The notes under the pieces are model-generated. The model had not been told where the DNA came from and did no database searches. It was given only the letters and a program-made list of their open reading frames with translations. From contig DAOWJH010000065.1 in the NCBI GenBank assembly GCA_030640495.1, forward strand, positions 1 through 5,952: DNA of 5,952 nucleotides, read 5' to 3'. Within the stretch, counting starts at the first letter, position 1; every line of letters begins with the position of its first letter. The stretch comes from Dehalococcoidia bacterium. GTDB taxonomy: Bacteria > Chloroflexota > Dehalococcoidia > Dehalococcoidales > DAOWJH01. Shown here one piece after another: positions 1 through 4,885 of the stretch. The position numbers were made by a program, and so were the translations under genes.

Positions 1-122
1 AGGCAGAATCCCCGGCATCACCCCCAACCCCAGGCTCAAGCGCATAATATAGATGAGCCTATTTTCTACCTCACCCTATTAAACGCATCTTTAGCTACAG
101 GAGGGCTATTATATTAGACCAA
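1..122. other. Left edge: gene lead-in, no assignable CDS
   Basis: No gene can be assigned safely here. On the minus strand an ATG at 45-43 opens a frame that runs off the left edge (15 codons, beginning MRLSLGLG), which could be the start of a divergently transcribed gene; its upstream ribosome site is weak. On the plus strand all three frames are also open from the edge and stop at 47, 52 and 117, so the same bases could instead be the tail of a plus-strand gene. Bases 53-122 look like the spacer and leader before the membrane protein gene at 123. I found no promoter with two good hexamers. Confidence 0.3.
99..105 (+). promoter_or_regulatory. Strong but distant Shine-Dalgarno site before the 123 start
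   Basis: AGGAGGG is a near-perfect ribosome binding site, but 17 bases separate it from the ATG at 123, well beyond the usual 5-10. The frame stays open upstream through ATA (111) and ATT (108), with no ATG, GTG or TTG in that gap. Either the spacing is unusual or the true start is a rare ATA/ATT codon a few residues earlier. Confidence 0.5.
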
Positions 123-917
123 ATGATTGCTTTCTTCGTTTCTTGGTTCATCTACCCCAACCTCCTGTGGACCTCTCTACTCCTGGGGATTGGTCTGGCG
201 GTGGTCTTTAGTGCGGTCTGGTTTACTCCTTACTGGACGCCAATCCTCAAGAAACCATGGGCCTGGGCAGTTCTGGTTGGTAGTGCTATTCTGTCCCTGG
301 CTGCTGTTAGCTTTATTCAAATTCCACTCCAGATCTGGAGCCAACAAGCATTAACTTATTTTTGGAGCCAGGAAGTTCTAATGCGCTGGCTTTTGCTGGC
401 TGGAATACCAATTATACTCCTCAGCGGGCTGGTTCAAGAAGGGTCTAAGCTGGTGCCAGTAGTTGTCTACTGGTGGCGTAGCGGTAAAAGTATTGACCCC
501 AAGCTGGGGCTGGTCATCGGGGCTGTAGCCGGGTTGGGCCTTGGCGTTTTTGAGGCGGTGTGGGCACACAATAATATCTTTGCTGCTGGCTGGACATGGG
601 AAGCAGTGCAAACTGGTGGGATGATAGCACTGGCTCCATTCTGGGAGAGATTCTTTACCGTAGCTCTTCATATCGGTATATCTGCGCTGGCTGGTTATGG
701 CCTGGCTAAGGGTTGGGGATGGCAGTTTTACCTCCTGGCTTCTTTCCTGCACGCCTTCAATAACTACTGTGTTCTTTTGTTGCAATCAGGGCTTTTTACC
801 ATCGTTCATGTGGAAATTTATGTTGCAGTAGTGGCAATGCTGGTAACGGGGGTAGTTCTGTGGCTACGGTGGAAAAAGTCAGTAGAATTAGCTGAATCAG
901 AGGTTAGCGCCGCTTAA
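123..917 (+). CDS. PrsW/YhfC-like intramembrane protease family protein
   Basis: This 264-residue protein is almost entirely hydrophobic, with about seven or eight predicted membrane segments and a short charged C-terminal tail. Conserved polar motifs sit in or beside the helices: QEGSK (105-109), GVFEA (141-145), ER followed by a His seven residues on (E175, R176, H183) and HAFNNY (210-215). Paired glutamates and histidines in this order are the hallmark of the PrsW/YhfC glutamic-type intramembrane protease families, whose characterised members cut membrane substrates such as anti-sigma factors. The ER...H motif fits YhfC best. Substrate and activity here are unknown. The first motif is QEGSK rather than the EExxK usual in PrsW. 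It stands alone on its strand and its last 14 bases overlap the end of convergent tilS. The ATG start is chosen by default; the ribosome site is distant. Confidence 0.7.
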   Translation: MIAFFVSWFIYPNLLWTSLLLGIGLAVVFSAVWFTPYWTPILKKPWAWAVLVGSAILSLAAVSFIQIPLQIWSQQALTYFWSQEVLMRWLLLAGIPIILLSGLVQEGSKLVPVVVYWWRSGKSIDPKLGLVIGAVAGLGLGVFEAVWAHNNIFAAGWTWEAVQTGGMIALAPFWERFFTVALHIGISALAGYGLAKGWGWQFYLLASFLHAFNNYCVLLLQSGLFTIVHVEIYVAVVAMLVTGVVLWLRWKKSVELAESEVSAA

Positions 918-2349
918 ATTCCAGACGCAAAACCTTTTTCGTGTCTTCGGTAACCTTTACCCGCTCATCTATTCGCCAGCCGACTACCCACAGGATGTGC
1001 CTAGGTGAGCAGACGATGGGCACTCTCTCCCGCCAAGCTTGAGGGATTTTGGTATCAATCATAAACTCGCCTAGCTTCTTGGGCTGACTCAAACCCAATG
1101 GCTGAAACCTGTCACCGGGCTGACGAGAGCGCACTACCAATTTATCACCAGCCTTGTCAAGGTCAAAGTAGGCGGTAAAGTCGTTATCCCCTTCAGGTTC
1201 CCCTTTTACTACAGAGGGGCTTATTATGTCTGCCTCTATGCGCCAGCCAGGTAGCAGGGTTTCCCCCGGTATCTTTAGCTGAAACTCACCTCCTAGAGGG
1301 GGGAAGGGGGCTAGAGCCGCCGGGTCTTGACCTATCAGGTATTGGTGGTAGTCTATGTAGAAGCTTAAGCCTCCCGGCAGGCTGAGCCTTTTCCCCGCCG
1401 GCTTGGTCAGGGCAGCCATTATCTCTTCAATATGGCGCGTCTCAATATCCCTGACATTGCCCAACAACTTTTCTATGGACATTCGCAGCAGGTGTCGTTT
1501 AAGAGCCAGCGGCAACTCAAGAAAACTTTCCTTATCCAAGCTGATTGTCTTTCCTTGTTTCTGACCAATTTCACCCCATAATCGGCTGCCCTCTTTATTT
1601 ATAAAGGCAAGGTCATCACCGGTAATGCGGGCGGTTCGGAGTAAGGCTTCAGCCACCCGTGGGTTATAGCTCTTGAGCAGGGGCAGGAGCTGATGGCGGA
1701 TTCTATTTCTTAGTGTCGATAGTAACAGGTTGGAGGCGTCAATTCGGGGCGTAAGCTGGTGGCTATGACAATAGCTATCTGTCTCCTCCCGGCTTACCTG
1801 TAGCAGGGGTCTGATTATAGTCAGGCTATTACCCGAAGCTTGCCATAGACTTGATGGTTGCAGCCCACCAAGCCCCCTGGTTCCTGTCCCCCGAATTAGA
1901 TGCATCAATATGGTCTCTATATGGTCGTCAAGGGTATGCCCCACGGCTACTCGGTTAGCTCCGATAGACTTGGCTACCTGGACTAGGAAGGTATATCTCA
2001 CCTCACGGGCTGCCTCTTCCAGCGAGATACGTTTATCGGCTTGATAAGCCTTTACATCACGCTGCTCTATAGTGGCTGGAATGCCTAGGCGGTGAGCTAG
2101 GTCGGAAACATACTGAGCGTCAGCATCAGCCTCAGCCCCCCGCAGCTGGTGGTTAAGATGAGCTATATGTAACCCTATCCCCAGCTTCTCGCAGAGCTTA
2201 ACCAGAATAAGCAGCAGGCAGACTGAATCTGGTCCACCGGATACCGCCACCAGTAGCTTCGGCTGGCTTGATATCAGCCGGTGTTCCCGGATGAAGTGTA
2301 ATATCCTCTGCTCTAGTGGTTCTTTGCGCCTTCCCCTTGTGGTTGCCAA
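904..2349 (-). CDS. tilS: tRNA(Ile)-lysidine synthetase TilS
   Basis: TilS attaches lysine to C34 of the CAU-anticodon tRNA(Ile) in the cytoplasm, using ATP, so that the tRNA reads AUA and is charged with isoleucine; it is normally essential. The N-terminal N-type ATP-pyrophosphatase domain shows the P-loop SGGPDS (37-42), HLNHQLRG (64-71), GHTLDDHIET (137-146) and RGTGTRGLGGL (153-163). DASN...RNRIRH (204-219) completes the catalytic domain. A middle domain and the TilS C-terminal domain follow, the latter with PGDRF (411-415) and KKLGEFMID (424-432). At 481 residues it is the full long form. The start is TTG with a strong ribosome site immediately upstream. It lies 41 bp after the DUF2344 gene on the same strand, so is probably the last gene of that operon. 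The hpt/ftsH neighbours common elsewhere are absent downstream, where a convergent gene begins. Confidence 0.96.
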   Translation of the reverse strand: MATTRGRRKEPLEQRILHFIREHRLISSQPKLLVAVSGGPDSVCLLLILVKLCEKLGIGLHIAHLNHQLRGAEADADAQYVSDLAHRLGIPATIEQRDVKAYQADKRISLEEAAREVRYTFLVQVAKSIGANRVAVGHTLDDHIETILMHLIRGTGTRGLGGLQPSSLWQASGNSLTIIRPLLQVSREETDSYCHSHQLTPRIDASNLLLSTLRNRIRHQLLPLLKSYNPRVAEALLRTARITGDDLAFINKEGSRLWGEIGQKQGKTISLDKESFLELPLALKRHLLRMSIEKLLGNVRDIETRHIEEIMAALTKPAGKRLSLPGGLSFYIDYHQYLIGQDPAALAPFPPLGGEFQLKIPGETLLPGWRIEADIISPSVVKGEPEGDNDFTAYFDLDKAGDKLVVRSRQPGDRFQPLGLSQPKKLGEFMIDTKIPQAWRERVPIVCSPRHILWVVGWRIDERVKVTEDTKKVLRLEFKRR

Positions 2350-2352
2350 TTT

Positions 2353-2359
2353 CCTCCCC
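2353..2359 (-). promoter_or_regulatory. Ribosome binding site fixing the TTG start of tilS
   Basis: On the minus strand GGGGAGG is followed by AAA and then the TTG at 2349. The spacing is short (3 bases from the last G, about 6 from the GGGG portion), but there is no ATG or GTG in the next codons, and the protein from this TTG has the usual TilS N-terminal length before the P-loop. Confidence 0.65.
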
Positions 2360-2390
2360 TTTGACGGAAGTTTAATCTCCCCGTTATCAG

Positions 2391-3038
2391 CTAACCTGTT
2401 TCTAGAATAAGCTTGGCGCGGTGGATGGACTGTGGATAGTGGCTAAAGCCCAGGGCGGCAGTAACCTGCTCCGCTCTTCCCGAACCACTATTATCACAGC
2501 GTAGCCTCATCCCTATAGTGCAGTATGGGCGGTGCCAATCAATGAGCCATAGGTCATCAATTAATGCCCGCAGGTCGTAGCTTCGTATGCTGCCATCCCT
2601 CTGGTGTTGCCACGGCAGATGTTTGGTTGACAGCAAGCTGGTAGCTGCTGATTCTATATCCCTTTGCCCCTTTTCTGTTTCCACTTCAACCCTATACTTA
2701 GCATAGCGAACCTGGGATTGTAACGATGGCTGATTCAAAGCTATTTGATATACGTGTAGTATTTCAATGCCGGGCGGTAGTTGCTGGCTTACAGCAGCGG
2801 TAAAGTAGTGGGGGGAGACCCATTTACTGCAGAGAATATCCATTAGCTCAGCCTCGCTGGTTATCCCTACCGCCAGTGGTGCCGCTAATGATATTTGGGG
2901 ATGGGGGCTAAATCCCTCTGAATAGGTCAGCCATATCCCGGCGCGGTGAAACGTTCTTTGCCATAGACGCATAATATCCAGGTGGGATATAAACTTTATC
3001 TCTTCTCCTCGCTTGAACCTAACCCTCAGCCGCTGCAT
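2391..3038 (-). CDS. DUF2344 / TIGR03936-type radical SAM-linked protein
   Basis: This 215-residue soluble protein begins with the signature of the DUF2344 (TIGR03936) family: a basic N-terminal strand, FISHLDIMR (16-24), then GFSPHPQIS (42-50) and a following PLAVGITSEAE stretch. Members are either fused to, or encoded next to, a B12-binding-type radical SAM protein; the biochemical role is not established, though proximity to RNA-related genes has suggested RNA modification or processing. Here it is a stand-alone domain, and its usual radical SAM partner is not adjacent. The ATG lies inside the end of the CNNM gene (20 bp overlap) and is preceded by an AAGGA ribosome site eight bases away, so translation is probably coupled. 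tilS follows 41 bp later. Family assignment is firm; function is unknown. Confidence 0.85.
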   Translation of the reverse strand: MQRLRVRFKRGEEIKFISHLDIMRLWQRTFHRAGIWLTYSEGFSPHPQISLAAPLAVGITSEAELMDILCSKWVSPHYFTAAVSQQLPPGIEILHVYQIALNQPSLQSQVRYAKYRVEVETEKGQRDIESAATSLLSTKHLPWQHQRDGSIRSYDLRALIDDLWLIDWHRPYCTIGMRLRCDNSGSGRAEQVTAALGFSHYPQSIHRAKLILETG

Positions 3039-4299
3039 GCTTCTTTTCCTTGGTCAGCAATATTTCTTCTATTTTTAGCCCGCGCATCTTGGTTATTACT
3101 ATCTTTAACCCCTTATACCTTAGCTGTTCGCCTGTTTTAGGTATATGTCCCAAAAGTTCAAGCACGAAGCCAGCTACAGTTTCATATTCGCCCTCAGGCA
3201 GCTCCAGCTCCATCTCTTCATTAGCCTCCTCAATACGCATGCTGCCATCAATTTGAAAGGTATACTCATTGATTACTTCATACTCCTTTTCTATAGCGGC
3301 TAGCTCATCCCCTACCGGTCCTACAATTTCCTCAACTAACCGACTGAGGCTGACTATGCCAGCCGTGCCGCCATATTCATCTACCACTACTGCCATCCGA
3401 TAGTTCTTATCACGCATCTCGGCAAAGAGCTCATTGATGCGCTTGGTCTCAGGGGTAAAGTAAGCCGGGCGAACCAGGTCATCAATGGCACTCTGGTTAC
3501 TGATGGTGCCTTTAGCCTGAGCCATAAGCACATCCTTTATCGACAGAATGCCGACCACATTATCCATATTCTCTTGATATACCGGTAAGCGGGATAGGGG
3601 GGATTCAGCGTAGAGGCTAAGGAAATCGGCTAGTTTGGAGCCTTGCTCTATGCAGACAACCTCTGGTCGTGGCACCATGACCTCACGAACCGGTCGGTCG
3701 CCAAAGTCAAAAACCTTGTGCAGCATCTCAGCCTCATCCCTTTCTACCGTTCCCTCCTTATGCCCTACCGATATCATAGTCCGAATCTCCTCCTCGCTGA
3801 CCAGAGACCTGGGCACCGGGGCTCCCCCGGCTAGCTTGCTGAACCCCGAGACTATCCAGCTCAGCACTATCACGAAGGGGGTAAGTAGCCAGGATATTAT
3901 CTCTATCGGTCGAGCCAAGACTAGAGATAGCCTCTCAGCGTGCTGGGTGGCTATAGTTTTAGGCGTGGTTTCACAGAATACCAGTAGAAAGATGGTTAGG
4001 CCTATGGTAGCAATGAGGATACCCCACTGCTCCCCCCAGACGCGGATGGCTAGGAGTGTAGCTAGGGCAGTAGCGGCAGTGTTTACGAAGTTGTTACCCA
4101 GCAGGATGGTAGATAAGAGCTTTGCTGGTCGCTGAAGCATCCTTGATACTCGGTCAGCACCCTTTACCTTGGTGCTAACCAGGTGCTCAACCCTTATCCG
4201 CTGTAAAGCAATAAAGGCTGTTTCTGAAGAGGAAAAGAAGGCTGATAACAGTAGACAAACAAAAAGAAACACTATATATAGTGTTTCAATACCAGACAT
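3019..4299 (-). CDS. CNNM/CorC (HlyC) family membrane protein with CBS pair
   Basis: This 426-residue protein has the standard three-part layout of the family often labelled hemolysin-like or CorC. The N-terminal DUF21/CNNM transmembrane domain (about 1-165) includes SAFFSSSETA (19-28), GNNFVNTA (68-75) and FCETTPKTIA (108-117), positions that in the family line the ion-binding region. Two CBS domains follow (about 203-265 and 270-325), the second ending in DEYGGTAG (307-314). A C-terminal CorC/HlyC domain (about 337-420) carries EYETVAGFVLELLG and ends in a short basic tail. Family members are linked to magnesium or cobalt efflux or sodium-coupled magnesium transport, with adenine nucleotide sensing by the CBS pair; the exact substrate here is inferred only. 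It is the first gene of the minus-strand cluster, overlaps the DUF2344 start by 20 bp, and has a good promoter and ribosome site. A 22-bp perfect palindrome lies in codons 5-12. Confidence 0.92.
   Translation of the reverse strand: MSGIETLYIVFLFVCLLLSAFFSSSETAFIALQRIRVEHLVSTKVKGADRVSRMLQRPAKLLSTILLGNNFVNTAATALATLLAIRVWGEQWGILIATIGLTIFLLVFCETTPKTIATQHAERLSLVLARPIEIISWLLTPFVIVLSWIVSGFSKLAGGAPVPRSLVSEEEIRTMISVGHKEGTVERDEAEMLHKVFDFGDRPVREVMVPRPEVVCIEQGSKLADFLSLYAESPLSRLPVYQENMDNVVGILSIKDVLMAQAKGTISNQSAIDDLVRPAYFTPETKRINELFAEMRDKNYRMAVVVDEYGGTAGIVSLSRLVEEIVGPVGDELAAIEKEYEVINEYTFQIDGSMRIEEANEEMELELPEGEYETVAGFVLELLGHIPKTGEQLRYKGLKIVITKMRGLKIEEILLTKEKKHAAAEG
4266..4287. repeat. 22-bp perfect palindrome inside the CNNM start region
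   Basis: The half-site GAAACACTATA is followed at once by its exact reverse complement, with no spacer. It covers codons 5-12 of the CNNM gene, starting 13 bases from the ATG. It could be an operator-like site for a dimeric regulator or, in the mRNA, a hairpin next to the start codon that affects translation. The AT-rich centre would be open as a loop in RNA. No function is shown by the sequence itself. Confidence 0.7.
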
Positions 4300-4304
4300 A
4301 TAGC

Positions 4305-4312
4305 ATCACCCC
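4305..4312 (-). promoter_or_regulatory. Ribosome binding site of the CNNM gene
   Basis: On the minus strand GGGGTGAT, which matches the 3' end of 16S rRNA at most positions, stands five bases before the ATG at 4299. It decides this start over anything upstream. Confidence 0.75.
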
Positions 4313-4354
4313 ACTCTTAATTAAATAAGAACCCCGATTTATTCTCTTTTCTCC

Positions 4355-4383
4355 ATCATATCATTGGCTAATAAATGTGTCAA
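4355..4383 (-). promoter_or_regulatory. Near-consensus sigma-70 promoter for the CNNM-DUF2344-tilS cluster
   Basis: On the minus strand the -35 box is TTGACA (4383-4378, all six consensus bases). A spacer of exactly 17 bp is followed by a -10 box TATGAT (4360-4355, five of six), preceded by an extended TG at the right position. Transcription would start near 4348, giving a leader of about 50 bases before the ATG at 4299. I see no other equally good promoter on this strand before the three genes. Confidence 0.8.
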
Positions 4384-4423
4384 AATAGCTATTTGAGATT
4401 GCTTAACAACCCTATCCCCTTTA

Positions 4424-4452
4424 TCTCCTTCCCCTTGTTAAGGGGAAGGGGA
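4424..4452. repeat. Outer left hairpin of the element
   Basis: CCTTCCCCTT (4427-4436) pairs perfectly with AAGGGGAAGG (4440-4449) around a GTT loop. Three further outer pairs (one a G-T wobble) extend it to 4424-4452. No T-run follows on either strand, so it is not a standard terminator. Confidence 0.8.
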
Positions 4453-4524
4453 AGTAGTTATATAAGAGAGGCTTCGCCTCTCTTTGACTCTCCTTAAGAC
4501 CCCCTTGATAAGGGGAGAGGGAAG
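4431..4524 (+). repeat. Imperfect 24-bp direct repeat, 70-bp period
   Basis: Bases 4431-4454 and 4501-4524 match at 21 of 24 positions, beginning CCCCTTG and ending GGGAAG. Each copy contains a small CCCCTT/AAGGGG hairpin (the second at 4501-4506 with 4510-4515, loop GAT). This suggests internal duplication of the element's terminal unit. Confidence 0.75.
4464..4484. repeat. Inner left hairpin (AAGAGAGGC stem)
   Basis: AAGAGAGGC (4464-4472) pairs perfectly with GCCTCTCTT (4476-4484) around TTC. The plus strand continues with only one more T, so terminator function is doubtful. It is related to the hairpin at 4621-4641. Confidence 0.8.
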
Positions 4525-4554
4525 AGAATTATGATATGAACATCTTCCTATCAT

Positions 4555-4635
4555 GGCTACGCCCCTTTTAATCCCTTTGCTAGACACCCTCACATTATAA
4601 CCCCATTTATCAGGGTGTTTAAGAGGGGCGTAGCC
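4555..4635. repeat. Central long nested stem of the element
   Basis: GGCTACGCCCCTTTT (4555-4569) pairs with 4621-4635, with a single T-G wobble; two more A-T pairs extend it to 4571/4619. Inside it ACACCCT (4584-4590) pairs with AGGGTGT (4612-4618). The right half of this stem shares bases with the local hairpin at 4621-4641, so the two folds exclude each other. Confidence 0.7.
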
Positions 4636-4641
4636 CCTCTT
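4621..4641. repeat. Inner right hairpin (AAGAGGGGC stem)
   Basis: AAGAGGGGC (4621-4629) pairs perfectly with GCCCCTCTT (4633-4641) around GTA. It matches the left hairpin at 17 of 21 positions; the one stem difference is paired (A-T there, G-C here). Confidence 0.8.
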
Positions 4642-4651
4642 CCCAATCCTT

Positions 4652-4677
4652 CCCCCTCTCCTTTGAAGGAGAGGGGG
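4652..4677. repeat. Outer right hairpin of the element
   Basis: CCCCCTCTCCTT (4652-4663) and AAGGAGAGGGGG (4666-4677) are perfect complements separated by only two bases, giving a 12-bp stem with the innermost pairs probably open. No T-run follows. Confidence 0.8.
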
Positions 4678-4730
4678 ATTAAGGGGGTGAGGTAGATAAC
4701 CCGCTCAACTATATGATACAATTAACCGTT

Positions 4731-4868
4731 ATGAAAAAGAAGACTGCTACCAATGAGAAACCTCTTCCAGATTTAAAAACATTCATTGAGAATGTAAATA
4801 AGAAAGATAAGAAGCGTAACGGTCTGAAAATTCGCTTTGCCTTTGTCAACCGAAAAAGAAAGGGATAA
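4731..4868 (+). CDS. Small strongly basic hypothetical protein
   Basis: An ATG at 4731 opens a 45-codon frame ending in TAA. The product has 12 Lys and 4 Arg against 4 acidic residues, starts MKKKTATNEK, has a short hydrophobic patch (RFAFVN, 35-40) and ends RKRKG. I do not recognise it. An in-frame ATG at 4713 would add six residues. Neither start has a proper ribosome site, though TATGAT at 4712-4717 could be a -10 box giving a nearly leaderless message. Composition is A-rich and lysine-rich, unlike the neighbouring genes. It ends 17 bp before the convergent end of the radical SAM gene. It could be a real small nucleic-acid-binding protein, a gene remnant, or chance; the coherent composition makes me lean slightly to real. 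Confidence 0.45.
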   Translation: MKKKTATNEKPLPDLKTFIENVNKKDKKRNGLKIRFAFVNRKRKG

Positions 4869-4885
4869 GGCTGAAAGTCTGAATA

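Larger units (their letters stand above)
4411..4692. mobile_element. MITE-like palindromic element with imperfect terminal inverted repeats
   Basis: The left arm (4411-4454) and the reverse complement of the right arm (4649-4692) align without gaps over 44 bases at about 28 positions; both contain C-runs, a tight hairpin and a closing GGGGAAG. Inside, hairpin units recur in mirror order: outer C/G hairpin, AAGAG...CTCTT hairpin, central section, AAGAG...CTCTT hairpin, outer C/G hairpin. There is no transposase, so if mobile it would be non-autonomous. Similar CCCTCACCCCC / CCCCCTCTCC-type intergenic palindromes are, to my knowledge, common in Chloroflexota and some other phyla. I could not identify a clear target-site duplication: ACAACCC (4406-4412) and ATAACCC (4696-4702) flank or overlap the ends but do not match fully. 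It could be two smaller elements side by side. Confidence 0.6.
4384..4730. other. Gene-free region filled by a palindromic repeat
   Basis: This stretch between the CNNM promoter and the small ORF at 4731 holds no reading frame with protein-like composition on either strand. It is dominated by C-rich/G-rich palindromes, described as separate entries. Bases 4384-4410 and 4693-4730 are AT-richer flanks; the right flank contains TATGAT (4712-4717), a possible -10 box, but without a matching -35. Confidence 0.75.

Noticed and set aside
54..82. Promoter with -10-like TATTAA before the protease-like gene
   Set aside because: The matching -35 position (TGAGCC) agrees with consensus at only two of six bases.
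378..785. 135-codon open frame on the minus strand inside the protease-like gene
   Set aside because: It is antisense to a well-supported membrane protein, has no ribosome site or family motif, and its composition reads as a shadow of the hydrophobic codons opposite.
3635..4135. 166-codon plus-strand frame inside the CNNM gene
   Set aside because: Its Ser/Thr/Arg-rich, low-complexity product is the usual reverse shadow of a coding strand, and the CNNM gene on the other strand has full family motifs.
4464..4490. Intrinsic terminator at the AAGAGAGGC hairpin
   Set aside because: The stem is good but only three Ts end the plus-strand side, and no clear plus-strand gene lies upstream. On the minus strand it precedes the promoter rather than following a gene.
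4411..4692. CRISPR array or tRNA gene in the repeat-rich region
   Set aside because: There are only two imperfect direct copies, no regular repeat-spacer spacing, no cas genes, and no cloverleaf with a T-arm or anticodon loop.
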